From Methylobacterium sp. J-068 (lineage in GTDB: Bacteria; Pseudomonadota; Alphaproteobacteria; Rhizobiales; Beijerinckiaceae): a DNA stretch of 33,577 bases. The stretch lies in assembly GCF_022829445.1 (NCBI RefSeq), contig NZ_JAKSXY010000011.1, forward strand, positions 1-33,577. The letters are read 5' to 3'. Position numbers and translations under genes: made by a program. Shown one piece after another: positions 11,825 to 21,669 of the stretch; within the stretch, counting starts at the first letter, position 1; every line of letters starts with the position of its first letter. Under the pieces are notes generated by a model. That model did not search any database. It worked only from the letters and a program-made list of their open reading frames with translations, and was not told the origin of the DNA.

Positions 11825-11854
11825 TTGACCTCCCGGTCCCGCGCGGCGCACATC
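11825..11854 (+). promoter_or_regulatory. possible rnpB promoter
   Basis: TTGACC at 11825-11830 and CACATC at 11849-11854 (18-nt spacer) lie just before the predicted 5' end of RNase P RNA at 11861. The spacing to the start is right; the -10 box is poor. Inference only. Confidence 0.4.
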
Positions 11855-11860
11855 CGCGCC

Positions 11861-12277
<417 letters not shown>

Positions 12278-12643
12278 GCTTCCCGCGAGGCACCCCGAAT
12301 GCACGTGAAACCGGCGCGAAAACTTACGCTCGGTTAACCTTGCTGAGGTCTGATCGTGGCTGGCCGCCCCCGCTCGGCCAGGTTCGTTGACGGCGCTCAG
12401 AGGCCCATGGTACCCCGATTCATCCCGTCAACGGCGATTTTCGGATCGACGGACGCAGCCTGCCCGAGGCAGGCCGGTGTCCGCATGCGCGGTCGCGTCA
12501 CGCGTCGAGCCGGAGGCGCCCCGCCTCTCCGAGCCGCGCCCGCGCGCTCCAGCCCCGTGGAAGGGACGCATGCGCCGCTTCAGTCCGGTCACGTCGTCGA
12601 TTCGCTTGTTCCCATGCTCCCGCCCGCGCGTCGAGGCCGCCCG
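12278..12643 (+). other. non-coding leader between rnpB and rsmH
   Basis: No gene is supported in these 366 bp; the frame open upstream of rsmH has codon choice unlike its neighbours. mraZ, which often precedes rsmH, is not here. Visible elements are GGTTAACC at 12332-12339, a short hairpin (CTGGCC 12360-12365 with GGCCAG 12376-12381), a 9-bp inverted repeat CGTTGACGG (12385-12393) with CCGTCAACG (12425-12433), and GANTC sites at 12417-12421 and 12599-12603. The dcw promoter is presumably here, but no convincing -35/-10 pair was found. Confidence 0.5.
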
Positions 12644-13702
12644 ATGAGCCGGCCCCCGCGCGAGCCGCGGCCGCCCCGCGCCATAGACGGGGCGCCGCAC
12701 GTCCCGGTTCTCCTCGCCGAGGTGCTGAGCGCCCTCGACCTGCCGGGCCGCGCGCTCGCGGTGGACGGAACCTTCGGCGCCGGGGGCTACACCCGCGCCA
12801 TGCTCGGGGTCGATCCCGCCGTGCACGTGCTCGCGATCGATCGCGATCCCGGGGCCATCGCGGGCGGCGCCCCCCTGGTCGCCGAGGCGGCCGGACGCCT
12901 GACCCTGGTGCCGGGGCGCTTCGGCACCCTCGATGCCTGCCTGCGGGGCGCGGGCCATGCCGAGGCCGACGCGGTGGTGCTCGATATCGGCGTCTCCTCG
13001 ATGCAGATCGATCAGCCCGAGCGCGGCTTCTCGTTCCGCAACGACGGCCCCCTGGACATGCGCATGGAGCGCGCCGGGCCGAGTGCGGCCGACCTCGTGA
13101 ACGAGTACGAGGAGGCGGATCTCGCCGACATCATCTTCCATTACGGCGAGGAGCGGCGCTCCCGCGCGGTGGCGCGCGCGATCATCGAGGCGCGGCGCAA
13201 GGCGCGGATCGAGACCACGGCGGCCCTGGCCGAGATCGTCGCCAGCGTGGTCTGGGCCGATCCGGCCAGCGGCATCCACCCGGCGACGCGGACCTTCCAG
13301 GGCCTGCGGATCGCGGTGAACGACGAACTCGGCGAACTGGTGCAGGCGCTGCACGCGGCCGAGCGCATCCTGAAGCCCGGCGGACGCCTCGGGGTGGTGA
13401 CGTTCCACTCGCTGGAGGACCGCATCGTGAAGCAGTTCTTCTCGGCCCGCAGCGGCCGGGCCGCCCAGGCCTCGCGCCACGTGCCGACCGTCGAGGCGCC
13501 GGCCCCGCGCAGCTTCACGGCCGTGACCAAGGGACCGGTCCTGCCCACGGATTCCGAGATCGCCGCCAACCCGCGTGCTCGCTCGGCCAAGCTGCGCGCG
13601 GTCCAGCGCACGGAGGCCCCGGCGCCGGAGCCCCTGGCGGCCATCGAGACCCTCGCCGCGCTGCCGGCGCGGACCGGGCGGAGCGGAGGAGCGCGCCGGT
13701 GA
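12644..13702 (+). CDS. rsmH: 16S rRNA (cytosine-1402 N4)-methyltransferase
   Basis: RsmH (formerly MraW) uses S-adenosylmethionine to methylate N4 of C1402 in the ribosomal P site. The 352-residue protein opens with the family signature [13 protein letters not shown] and the SAM-binding loop [14 protein letters not shown]. It continues with [28 protein letters not shown] and the C-terminal [17 protein letters not shown] chose the ATG at 12644 since the conserved fold starts soon after; an in-frame ATG at 12614 is possible and the frame remains open to 12356. It is the first gene of the dcw operon, and its stop overlaps the ftsL start (GTGA). Confidence 0.95.
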   Translation: MSRPPREPRPPRAIDGAPHVPVLLAEVLSALDLPGRALAVDGTFGAGGYTRAMLGVDPAVHVLAIDRDPGAIAGGAPLVAEAAGRLTLVPGRFGTLDACLRGAGHAEADAVVLDIGVSSMQIDQPERGFSFRNDGPLDMRMERAGPSAADLVNEYEEADLADIIFHYGEERRSRAVARAIIEARRKARIETTAALAEIVASVVWADPASGIHPATRTFQGLRIAVNDELGELVQALHAAERILKPGGRLGVVTFHSLEDRIVKQFFSARSGRAAQASRHVPTVEAPAPRSFTAVTKGPVLPTDSEIAANPRARSAKLRAVQRTEAPAPEPLAAIETLAALPARTGRSGGARR

Positions 13703-14127
13703 TCCGTTTGCTGAACCTCGTGGCGGTGCTGGGGCTGATCGGGTCGGCGATCTACGCCTACTCGATCAAGTACGACACGCTCTATCAGGCCGGGCAGGTC
13801 TCGAAGGCCCAGAGCCAGCTCAAGAAGGAGCGCCAGGCCATCGCGGTCCTGCGCGCCGAGTGGCAGTTGCTCACCCGTCCCGACCGCCTGCAGGCGGCCG
13901 TCGACCGCTACCTCGCCCTCGAACCCATCGGCACCGCCCATCTCGGGCGCCTCGCCGACCTGCCGGCCCGTCCCGATCGCGGCGACGAGATCGGCCGGCT
14001 CCTCGCCGCCACCGCGACGCCGAAGGAGAAGCCGGTGGCCGGGCGCGGCTCCGACGAGCCGCGCACCACGGGCAGCGTCACGCCGCGCACGACGACCACC
14101 CGAACCCCGACCACGACTTCGAGGTAG
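13699..14127 (+). CDS. ftsL: cell division protein FtsL
   Basis: A 142-residue bitopic membrane protein of the divisome, expected to bind FtsB and FtsQ and help activate FtsWI. Residues 4-20 form one membrane helix ([18 protein letters not shown]). A coiled coil follows (about 30-60, [20 protein letters not shown]), then [20 protein letters not shown], the usual alphaproteobacterial FtsL pattern. The C-terminal 50 residues are disordered and end in a threonine-rich stretch. The GTG start overlaps the rsmH stop, and position between rsmH and ftsI supports the call. FtsL sequences are weakly conserved, so the assignment rests largely on topology and context. Confidence 0.9.
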   Translation: MIRLLNLVAVLGLIGSAIYAYSIKYDTLYQAGQVSKAQSQLKKERQAIAVLRAEWQLLTRPDRLQAAVDRYLALEPIGTAHLGRLADLPARPDRGDEIGRLLAATATPKEKPVAGRGSDEPRTTGSVTPRTTTTRTPTTTSR

Positions 14128-14133
14128 TAGCCC

Positions 14134-16056
14134 GTGTCCGAAGTCCCGCCTCCCGAAGGCCAGCTTTTCGAAGTCCCGCCTTCCGAAGTCCTGCCTCGCG
14201 AAGTCCCGCCTCTCGAAGCCTCGAAGCCCGACGCGTCCCGGCCCGACCACGACCCGGCGGTCGCCGCGATCTCCGAGGATCACGCGGCGCCGGTCGAGCG
14301 CGCCGTCGCGGCGCCGGCCCTGACGAAGGCCAACTGGTTCGTCGCCGGCGTCAAGGCGATGTTCCATCTGGCGATCGAGCGCTCCTACGCCCGCGTCGGT
14401 CTCGTCGGCCTCGGCTTCGCGCTGGTCTTCGCGACGATTTCGGGTCGGCTGATCTACATGGCGGCCTTCCCGGAGGCCGATAATGGCGACCGCCGGATCG
14501 CGGCCGCGGCCACCACCGCGATCCGCCCGGACATCGTCGACCGCAACGGCGAGATCCTGGCGACCGACATCCGCACGGTCTCGATCTTCGCCGAGCCGCG
14601 AAACATCTACGACAAGGACGAGGCGGTCGAACTCCTCACCGCCGTGCTGCCGCAGATCAACGCCACCGAGCTGCGCGCCAAGCTCTCCACCAAGAAGGGC
14701 TTCGTCTGGGTCAAGCGCGAGATCACGCCCAAGCAGCAGGCCGAGGTCCACCGCCTCGGCATCCCGGGCATCGGCTTCCTGCCCGATCACAAGCGCGTCT
14801 ACCCCAACGGCACGGCGGCCGCGCACATCCTCGGCGTGACCAACCTCGACAATATCGGCATCGCGGGCATCGAGAAGTACATCGACAACCAGGGCAACAA
14901 GGCCCTCAACGAGTTCGGCCTCGTGGCGAAGCAGACCGATCTCGCGCCGATTCAGCTTTCCATCGATCTGCGCGCCCAGTTCGCGGTGCGCGACGAGCTG
15001 GCCTGGGGCATCGACCACTTCAAGGCCAAGGCCGCCGCCGGGATGATCCTCGACGTGCAGACCGGCGAGGTGATCGCGCTCGCATCCCTGCCGGATTTCG
15101 ACCCGAACGATCCGGCGGATGCGCTGAACCCCGACCGCATCAACCGGATGAATGTCGGCGTCTACGAGATGGGCTCGACCTTCAAGGCGATGACCCTCGC
15201 GATGGCGCTCGATTCCGGCAAGTACAACGTCAACTCGACCTTCGACACGCGCGGCGGCGTGCTGAACTGGGGCCGGCAGAAGATCCACGAGTACCACGGC
15301 ACCAACCGCGTCATCACGATGCCGGAAGTGTTCACGCACTCCTCGAACATCGGCTCGGCCAAGATGGCGCTCGGCATCGGCGTGCCCGGCCATAAGGCCT
15401 TCCTGAAGAAGATGGGCCTGACCGACCGCATGCGGACGGAATTGCCCGAGAGCGCGGAGCCGATCGTGCCGGCGCGCTGGACCGAGATCAACACCATCAC
15501 CATCGCGTTCGGCCACGGCCTCGCGGTGGCGCCGATCCAGGCGACGGCGGCCGTGGCGGCCATCGCCAATGGCGGCTTCCTGATGACCCCGACCTTCCTC
15601 AAGACCACGCAGGAGGATGCCATGGCCAAGGCGACCCGCGTGCTCAAGCCCGAGACCAGCGAGGCGATGCGCTTCATCATGCGCCTCAACGCCGTCGAGG
15701 GATCCGCGAAGAAGGCGGCGATTCCCTACTACTTCGTCGGCGGCAAGACCGGCACCGCCGAGAAGGTGATCCACGGGCGCTACGTGAAGAACCGCCTGTT
15801 CACGACCTTCATGGCCGCCGCCCCGATGGACAAGCCGAAATACCTCTTCGTCACCATCATGGACGAGCCGCAGGGCCTGCCGGAATCGGGCGGCTACGCC
15901 ACCGCCGCGTGGAATTCCGGCGTCGTCACCGGCCGGACGATCGAGCGCGTCGCGCCCATCCTCGGCCTGCCCCCGCAATTCGATCCGCCGGTGAAGCCGT
16001 TCCCCCTGATGGTCAAGCTCGGCGCCTACCACGCCACGCAGGTGGACGGGCGATGA
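14134..16056 (+). CDS. ftsI: peptidoglycan transpeptidase FtsI (PBP3)
   Basis: This class B penicillin-binding protein cross-links septal peptidoglycan with FtsW. The 640 residues comprise a long cytoplasmic N-terminus, a membrane helix near 88-110 (VGLVGLGFALVFATISGRL), the PBP dimer domain with RPDIVDRNGEILATDI, and the transpeptidase domain. Catalytic motifs are S348-T-F-K, S403-S-N and K538-T-G. The GTG start at 14134, 6 nt after ftsL, includes an unusual N-terminal block of six pentapeptides of E-V-P-P-x type, encoded by 15-nt tandem repeats. If the true start were a later codon the repeats would be untranslated, but no better-placed start before the membrane helix stands out. The stop overlaps the murE start. 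Confidence 0.96.
   Translation: MSEVPPPEGQLFEVPPSEVLPREVPPLEASKPDASRPDHDPAVAAISEDHAAPVERAVAAPALTKANWFVAGVKAMFHLAIERSYARVGLVGLGFALVFATISGRLIYMAAFPEADNGDRRIAAAATTAIRPDIVDRNGEILATDIRTVSIFAEPRNIYDKDEAVELLTAVLPQINATELRAKLSTKKGFVWVKREITPKQQAEVHRLGIPGIGFLPDHKRVYPNGTAAAHILGVTNLDNIGIAGIEKYIDNQGNKALNEFGLVAKQTDLAPIQLSIDLRAQFAVRDELAWGIDHFKAKAAAGMILDVQTGEVIALASLPDFDPNDPADALNPDRINRMNVGVYEMGSTFKAMTLAMALDSGKYNVNSTFDTRGGVLNWGRQKIHEYHGTNRVITMPEVFTHSSNIGSAKMALGIGVPGHKAFLKKMGLTDRMRTELPESAEPIVPARWTEINTITIAFGHGLAVAPIQATAAVAAIANGGFLMTPTFLKTTQEDAMAKATRVLKPETSEAMRFIMRLNAVEGSAKKAAIPYYFVGGKTGTAEKVIHGRYVKNRLFTTFMAAAPMDKPKYLFVTIMDEPQGLPESGGYATAAWNSGVVTGRTIERVAPILGLPPQFDPPVKPFPLMVKLGAYHATQVDGR
14139..14228 (+). repeat. 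15-nt tandem repeat inside the start of ftsI
   Basis: Six consecutive 15-nt units run in register with the reading frame. Units 1, 3, 4 and 5 (14139-14153, 14169-14183, 14184-14198, 14199-14213) are near copies of CGAAGTCCCGCCTYC. Units 2 and 6 (14154-14168, 14214-14228) keep only CGAAG and scattered bases. They encode pentapeptides EVPPP, EGQLF, EVPPS, EVLPR, EVPPL and EASKP. Confidence 0.85.
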
Positions 16057-17531
16057 GCGCGCCGACCCTGGGAGGGCTCTTCCCGGAGACCGAGGCGGCC
16101 TGGGCCGATCTGCCGGTCTCCGGCCTGACGGCGGATTCGCGCAAAGCCGGGCCCGGCACCGTGTTCGTCGCGGTTCCGGGAACCGTCGCGGATGGCCGCC
16201 GCTTCGCCGCCGCCGCCGCCGCGGCCGGCGCCGTCGCGGTGGTCGGCGAGGGCAAGCGCCCGGCCGATCTCGACGCGCGCGTTCCCTATGTGGTCGTCTC
16301 GGACGTGCGCCGCAGCCTCGCGCTCGCGGCGCGAGCGTTTTCCGGGCGCCAGCCGGCCCACGTGCTCGCCGTGACCGGCACCAGCGGCAAGAGCTCGGTC
16401 ACGGATTTCGTGCGCCAGATCCTCTCGCGGCTCGGCGCCGGAGCGGCGAGCCTCGGCACCGTCGGCATCGTGACCGACCGGGGCGCGACCTACGGCTCGC
16501 TGACGACGCCCGACCCCGTCACGCTGCACGCGACCCTGGCGCGGCTGGCCGATGACGGCATCGACTACCTCGCGATGGAGGCCTCCTCCCACGGCATCGA
16601 GCAGCGGCGCCTCGACGGGGTCGATCTCGCGGCGGTGGGCTACACCAATCTCGGGCGCGACCACCTCGATTACCACGTGACCATCGAGGATTATCTCGCG
16701 GCCAAGCTCCGGTTGTTCACGACCCTGGCGAAAGCCGGCATCCCGGCGGTGATCAACCAGGACGGCGCCTATGCCGATATCGTGATCGCCGCCGCCTCGG
16801 CGCGCCGGCTCGACGTCCATACAACCGGTCGGCAGGGCGACCTCGTGCGGCTCGTCGCGGCCCGCACCGAAGGCTTTCACCAGCATCTCGAGCTTCAGGC
16901 GCCCGGTGCGTCCGGCCGGACGGAGACTCACACGGTCCGCCTGCCGCTGGTCGGCGGCTTCCAGGTCGAGAACGCGCTGCTGGCCGCCGGCCTCGTCCTG
17001 ACGACCCCGGCGGGCGCGGGCAATCCTGCGGGCGTCCTCGCCGCCCTCGAGCACCTCACCGGCGTGCCCGGCCGCATGGAGCGCATCGGCGAGGCGAATG
17101 GCGGGCTCTGCCTCGTGGATTACGCGCACAAGCCCGAGGCGCTCGAGGGCGTGCTGACGGCCCTGCGCCCCTTCGCGACCGGGTGCCTGCGCGTGGTCTT
17201 CGGCTGTGGCGGCGACCGCGACACGGGCAAGCGCCCGATCATGGGCGCCATCGCGGCCGAGAAGGCGGACGCCGTCATCGTCACGGACGACAATCCCCGC
17301 AGCGAGGACCCGGCGGCCATCCGTGCCGCGATCCTGGCCGCGGCCCCCGGCGCCGTCGAGATCGGCGATCGCGCCGAGGCGATCCGCGCGGCGGTCGCCG
17401 CCCTGGAGCCCGGCGACGTGCTGGTGGTGGCCGGCAAGGGCCATGAAACCGGCCAGATCGTGGGGTCACAGGTCCTGCCCTTCTCGGACCACGACGTCCT
17501 CCGGGCTGCGATCGCGGAACGCTCAGCATGA
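16053..17531 (+). CDS. murE: UDP-MurNAc-L-Ala-D-Glu: meso-diaminopimelate ligase
   Basis: MurE adds the third peptide residue to the cytoplasmic peptidoglycan precursor using ATP. The 492-residue protein has the three Mur ligase domains: the UDP-binding domain (about 1-95), the ATPase with TGTSGKSS (K113), and the C-terminal domain. DDNPR at 412-416 is the signature that selects meso-diaminopimelate rather than lysine, as expected for a Gram-negative. GKGHETGQ near the end is also typical. I chose the ATG at 16053, which overlaps the ftsI stop (ATGA); the open frame continues further upstream inside ftsI. Confidence 0.96.
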   Translation: MSAPTLGGLFPETEAAWADLPVSGLTADSRKAGPGTVFVAVPGTVADGRRFAAAAAAAGAVAVVGEGKRPADLDARVPYVVVSDVRRSLALAARAFSGRQPAHVLAVTGTSGKSSVTDFVRQILSRLGAGAASLGTVGIVTDRGATYGSLTTPDPVTLHATLARLADDGIDYLAMEASSHGIEQRRLDGVDLAAVGYTNLGRDHLDYHVTIEDYLAAKLRLFTTLAKAGIPAVINQDGAYADIVIAAASARRLDVHTTGRQGDLVRLVAARTEGFHQHLELQAPGASGRTETHTVRLPLVGGFQVENALLAAGLVLTTPAGAGNPAGVLAALEHLTGVPGRMERIGEANGGLCLVDYAHKPEALEGVLTALRPFATGCLRVVFGCGGDRDTGKRPIMGAIAAEKADAVIVTDDNPRSEDPAAIRAAILAAAPGAVEIGDRAEAIRAAVAALEPGDVLVVAGKGHETGQIVGSQVLPFSDHDVLRAAIAERSA

Positions 17532-18988
17532 CCGACACTTCCCCGCTCTGGACGCCGGACGCCCTCGAAGCCGCCACCGGCGGCACCCTGCACGGCGAAC
17601 GGAGACCCGTCACCGGCGCCTCCATCGACACGCGCACGCTGCGGCCCGGCGACCTGTTCTTCGCCATCCGGGGCGAGGCGCGGGATGGACACGACTTCGT
17701 GCGCGCCGCCCTGGAGCGGGGGGCCGGCGTCGCCGTGGTCTCGGCCGAGCTGGCAGCCGCGTTCGCGCCGGACGGCCCGGTGCTGGCGGTCTCGGGCACG
17801 GGCGAGGATCCCGTCCTCGACGCCATGCGGGCCCTGGGCCTCGCCGCGCAGGCGCGCAGCCATGCGGGGATCGTCGCCGTCACGGGGTCGGTCGGCAAGA
17901 CCGGCACCAAGGAGGCCCTGCGCCACGTCCTGTCGGCGCAGGGTGAGACGCACGCCTCCATCGCCTCGTACAACAACCATTGGGGCGTGCCCCTCACGCT
18001 CGCGCGCATGCCGGCGGGCACCGATTTCGGCGTGTTCGAGATCGGCATGAACCACGCGCGCGAGATCGTGCCGCTGACCGCGATGGTCCGCCCCGACATC
18101 GCCCTCGTGACCACCGTCGAGCCGGTGCATATCGAGCATTTCGCCTCGCTCTCGGCCATCGCCGATGCCAAGGGCGAGATCTTCTCAGGGCTCAAGGCCG
18201 GCGGCACCGCGATCATCAACCGCGACAATCCGAGCTATGCCCGCCTCCTGGCCCATGCCCAGGCCTCGCGGGCCGGGCGCGTCGTCACGTTCGGCGAGCA
18301 TCCGGAGGCGGATGTCCGCGCCCAGCGCATCGTGCTGCGCCCCGACCTCTCGGTGGTCGACGCCGTGGTGATGGGCATTCCCGTCACCTATCAGCTCGGC
18401 ACGCCCGGCCGGCACACGGCCATGAACTCGCTCGGCGTCATGGCCGTGGTGCATGCGCTCGGGGCGGACCTGGCCCGCGCGGCCCTCTCGCTCGCGGTCC
18501 TGCGCCCGCCGGTCGGGCGCGGCGAGCGCACCGCCCTGGCGATCGGGGAGGGCGAGGCCTTCCTCGTCGACGAGAGCTACAACGCCAACCCGGCCTCGAT
18601 CCGCGCTGCGCTAGCGACGCTCGCCGCCATCGAGACCGGCCCGCGCGGGCGCCGCATCGCGGTGCTCGGCGACATGCTGGAACTCGGACCCGAGGGCGAG
18701 ACCCACCACCGCGACCTCGCCGGTCCGGTGGAGGCGGCGAAGATCGATCTCGTCTTCACCGCCGGCCCACTGATGCGCAACCTCTTCGAGGCCCTTCCGG
18801 TGAGCCGGCGCGGCGCGGCGGCCAACACCGCGTCCGAATTGCTCGATCCGGTCCTGTCGATCCTCCGTCCCGGCGACGCCGTGATGGTGAAGGGTTCGAA
18901 CAGCATCCGCATGGGCCGGATTGTCGAAGCGCTCAAAGCCCGGTACGCGAGCGCCCAAGCCGAACCGCCGCACGCCGCCGCGCGCTGA
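17528..18988 (+). CDS. murF: UDP-MurNAc-tripeptide: D-alanyl-D-alanine ligase
   Basis: MurF completes the UDP-MurNAc-pentapeptide by adding D-Ala-D-Ala. The 486 residues show the N-terminal substrate domain (IDTRTLRPGDLFFAI), the ATP loop TGSVGKTGTK at 119-128 (K124), NNHWGVPLTLAR, EIGMNHAREI and DESYNANPASI, all typical of MurF. It starts at an ATG overlapping the murE stop (ATGA), so the two are coupled. It ends 87 nt before mraY, the longest gap within the cluster; that gap shows no clear terminator or promoter. Confidence 0.96.
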   Translation: MTDTSPLWTPDALEAATGGTLHGERRPVTGASIDTRTLRPGDLFFAIRGEARDGHDFVRAALERGAGVAVVSAELAAAFAPDGPVLAVSGTGEDPVLDAMRALGLAAQARSHAGIVAVTGSVGKTGTKEALRHVLSAQGETHASIASYNNHWGVPLTLARMPAGTDFGVFEIGMNHAREIVPLTAMVRPDIALVTTVEPVHIEHFASLSAIADAKGEIFSGLKAGGTAIINRDNPSYARLLAHAQASRAGRVVTFGEHPEADVRAQRIVLRPDLSVVDAVVMGIPVTYQLGTPGRHTAMNSLGVMAVVHALGADLARAALSLAVLRPPVGRGERTALAIGEGEAFLVDESYNANPASIRAALATLAAIETGPRGRRIAVLGDMLELGPEGETHHRDLAGPVEAAKIDLVFTAGPLMRNLFEALPVSRRGAAANTASELLDPVLSILRPGDAVMVKGSNSIRMGRIVEALKARYASAQAEPPHAAAR

Positions 18989-19075
18989 GACGGTCTCTGA
19001 TCGAACGGCCGGGGGAGGGGACGCGCGCGTCCACGCCGCCGGCCGCATTCCCATCGTCTCACGGCCGGGTGCTGG

Positions 19076-20161
19076 ATGCTGTATCTCCTGTCGGACCTGA
19101 GCGGCACCGTCTCCGCCCTCAACGTCTTTCGCTACATCACCTTCCGCACCGGCGGCGCGCTGTTCACGGCGGGGCTGTTCGTGTTCTGGTTCGGCCCGCT
19201 GATCATCTCGCTGCTGCGCCTGCGCCAGGGCAAGGGCCAGCCGATCCGCGAGGACGGGCCGCAATCGCATCTGCTGACCAAGCGCGGCACGCCGACCATG
19301 GGCGGCCTGATGATCCTGGCCGGCTGCATCGTGGCGATCCTGCTCTGGGCCAACCCGCGCAACCACTACGTCTGGGTCACGCTGGCGGTGACCCTCGGCT
19401 TCGGCGCCATCGGCTTCTACGACGATTACCTCAAGGTGACGAAGCAGTCGCACAAGGGCTTCTCGGGCAAGTTCCGCCTGCTGCTCGAAGCCGGCATCGC
19501 CATCGCGGCCTGCACGCTGATCTCGGTCTATTCGGCCCCGGCCCTGCAGAACCAGCTCGCCTTCCCGGTCTTCAAGGACGCCCTGCTGAACCTCGGCTGG
19601 TTCTACGTGCTGTTCGCCGCCTTCGTGATCGTGGGCGCGGGCAATTCCGTGAACATGACCGATGGCCTCGACGGCCTCGCCATCGTGCCCGTGATGATCG
19701 CCTGCGGCACCTTCGGCGTCATCGCCTACCTCGTCGGCAACGTCTTCACGGCGGGCTACCTCCAGGTGAACTACGTCCGCGACACCGGCGAACTCGCGGT
19801 CGTCTGCGGCGCGGTGATCGGGGCGGGCCTCGGCTTCCTCTGGTTCAACGCGCCCCCCGCCCAGGTCTTCATGGGCGATACGGGGTCGCTCGCGCTCGGC
19901 GGCCTCCTCGGCACCATCGCGGTGGCGACGAAGCACGAGATCGTGCTGGCGATAGTCGGCGGCCTGTTCGTGCTGGAGATGATGTCGGTGATCATCCAGG
20001 TCGCCTCCTTCAAGCTCACGGGCAAGCGCGTCTTCCGCATGGCGCCGATCCACCACCATTTCGAGCAGAAGGGCTGGAAGGAGCCGCAGGTCGTGATCCG
20101 GTTCTGGATCATCGCGGTGATCCTGGCGCTCGCCGGCCTCGCCACGCTGAAGCTGCGCTGA
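19076..20161 (+). CDS. mraY: phospho-MurNAc-pentapeptide transferase
   Basis: This integral membrane enzyme transfers phospho-MurNAc-pentapeptide from UDP to undecaprenyl phosphate, forming lipid I. The 361-residue length and about ten hydrophobic helices are standard. Motifs include [10 protein letters not shown], the aspartate pair in [31 protein letters not shown] and the C-terminal MAPIHHHFE, all conserved in MraY. The ATG at 19076 begins [10 protein letters not shown], the usual alphaproteobacterial start. It ends 10 nt before murD. Confidence 0.97.
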   Translation: MLYLLSDLSGTVSALNVFRYITFRTGGALFTAGLFVFWFGPLIISLLRLRQGKGQPIREDGPQSHLLTKRGTPTMGGLMILAGCIVAILLWANPRNHYVWVTLAVTLGFGAIGFYDDYLKVTKQSHKGFSGKFRLLLEAGIAIAACTLISVYSAPALQNQLAFPVFKDALLNLGWFYVLFAAFVIVGAGNSVNMTDGLDGLAIVPVMIACGTFGVIAYLVGNVFTAGYLQVNYVRDTGELAVVCGAVIGAGLGFLWFNAPPAQVFMGDTGSLALGGLLGTIAVATKHEIVLAIVGGLFVLEMMSVIIQVASFKLTGKRVFRMAPIHHHFEQKGWKEPQVVIRFWIIAVILALAGLATLKLR

Positions 20162-20171
20162 GGGGGAGGCC

Positions 20172-21578
20172 ATGACGCCCGCCGCGAAGACTCCCGCCGC
20201 GAAGACTCCCGTCACGATGACTCCGGTCACGTGCTTCGCCGGCCGGAAGGTCGCCCTGTTCGGCCTCGGCGGCTCCGGCCTCGCCACCGTCCGGGCCCTG
20301 CTCGCGGGCGGCGCCGACGTGCTGGCCTGGGACGACAGCCCCGAGAGCACGGACCGGGCACGCGACCGGGGCATCACGGTCTTCGATCTGCACGACGCGG
20401 ATTTTTCGGACTTCGCCGCGCTCGTCCTGGCGCCCGGCGTACCCCTGACGCATCCGGCCCCGCACTGGACCGTCGAGCGCGCGACCGATGCCGGCATCCC
20501 GGTCATCGGCGACATCGAACTGTTCGTGCAGGAACGCCGCGTCATCGCGCCGGACGCGCCCTTCGTCGCCATCACGGGCACCAACGGCAAGTCGACCACC
20601 ACGGCGCTGATCGCCCATATCCTGCGCGAAGCCGGCCGCGACGTGCAGATGGGCGGCAATATCGGCACCGCGATCCTGTCGCTCGAACCGCCGTCGCCGA
20701 ACCGCATCCACGTGATCGAGATGTCCTCGTTCCAGATCGACCTGACGCCGGGCCTCGATCCCAGCGTCGGCATCCTCCTCAACGTCACGCCGGACCACCT
20801 CGACCGCCACGGCACCCTGGCCGCGTATGCGGCGATCAAGGCCCGCCTCGTGGCGGGGTCCGACCTCGCCGTCGTGGGCATCGACGACGCCCTCAGCCGG
20901 GCCATCGCGGACGCGCGTTCCGGGCCGCTCGTGCGGGTCCATGTCGGCCCGCCGCAGCCCGGCTTCGACGGCCTCTCGGCGCGGGACGGAACGGTCTTCG
21001 CCGCGGACGGAACGGCGATCGCCGACCTGGCCGGCATCGGCTCCCTGCGCGGCGCGCACAATTGGCAGAACGCGGCCGTGGCGGCCGCCTGCGTCCGGGC
21101 GCTGGGGATCACGGAGGCCGAACTCGTGGCCGGGCTGAGGAGCTTCCCCGGCCTGCCGCACCGCATGGAGGAGGTCGGGCGGCGCGGGCGCGTGCTCTTC
21201 GTCAACGATTCCAAGGCCACCAACGCGGATTCCGCCGAGAAGGCCCTGACCGCGTTCCGGGACATCCACTGGATCCTCGGCGGCAAGGCCAAGGAGGGCG
21301 GCATCGCGCCCTTGCGCCCGCTCTTCGGCCGCGTGGCCCACGCCTACCTCATCGGCGCGGCGAGCGAGGCCTTCGCCGCCACCCTCGAAGGCCAGGTGCC
21401 CTTCACCATCTGCTGCACGCTGGATGTCGCGACCGCCAGGGCGGCCGAGGCGGCCGCGGGTTCGGACGCGCCCGAGCCGGTCGTGCTGCTCTCCCCGGCC
21501 TGCGCCTCCTACGATCAGTTCCGAAGCTTCGAGGATCGTGGGGATCAATTCCGGAATTGCGTGCGCGCGCTGTCCTGA
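20172..21578 (+). CDS. murD: UDP-MurNAc-L-alanine: D-glutamate ligase
   Basis: MurD adds D-glutamate to UDP-MurNAc-L-alanine using ATP. The 468-residue protein has an N-terminal Rossmann domain ([17 protein letters not shown]), ATP loop [12 protein letters not shown] (K140), [13 protein letters not shown], and the C-terminal [15 protein letters not shown]. The ATG at 20172 follows a strong ribosome site (GGGGGAGG), which supports an N-terminal extension of about 20 residues made of four TPAAK/TPVTx pentapeptides before the normal fold. A second in-frame ATG at 20217 would omit most of it. In most relatives ftsW and murG follow; here they do not. Confidence 0.96.
   Translation: MTPAAKTPAAKTPVTMTPVTCFAGRKVALFGLGGSGLATVRALLAGGADVLAWDDSPESTDRARDRGITVFDLHDADFSDFAALVLAPGVPLTHPAPHWTVERATDAGIPVIGDIELFVQERRVIAPDAPFVAITGTNGKSTTTALIAHILREAGRDVQMGGNIGTAILSLEPPSPNRIHVIEMSSFQIDLTPGLDPSVGILLNVTPDHLDRHGTLAAYAAIKARLVAGSDLAVVGIDDALSRAIADARSGPLVRVHVGPPQPGFDGLSARDGTVFAADGTAIADLAGIGSLRGAHNWQNAAVAAACVRALGITEAELVAGLRSFPGLPHRMEEVGRRGRVLFVNDSKATNADSAEKALTAFRDIHWILGGKAKEGGIAPLRPLFGRVAHAYLIGAASEAFAATLEGQVPFTICCTLDVATARAAEAAAGSDAPEPVVLLSPACASYDQFRSFEDRGDQFRNCVRALS
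20175..20234 (+). repeat. 15-nt tandem repeat inside the start of murD
   Basis: Four 15-nt units in frame: 20175-20189 and 20190-20204 differ by one base (encoding TPAAK twice), and 20205-20219 and 20220-20234 ([10 protein letters not shown]) are a related pair. The block sits between the start codon and the Rossmann domain of MurD. Confidence 0.8.
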
Positions 21579-21669
21579 GGCGCCGCTTTTCTCGAAATCT
21601 CAATCATTCCCGCGCCTGATCGCAGGCCTGTAGCGCGAGTTGGCCCAGTCGGCGGCGCGGAGTGAGTGC

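Noticed and set aside
12324..12337. CtrA-like site TTAC-N6-TTAA before the dcw operon
   Set aside because: The consensus needs TTAA-N7-TTAA; here both the first half-site and the spacing deviate.
13141..16032. 963-residue open frame on the minus strand opposite rsmH, ftsL and ftsI
   Set aside because: It is the antisense shadow of well-recognised genes in GC-rich DNA, is rich in Arg, Asp, His and Gly, and shows no domain.
18611..21304. 897-residue minus-strand open frame opposite murF, mraY and murD
   Set aside because: It spans three real genes on the other strand and has no recognisable fold.
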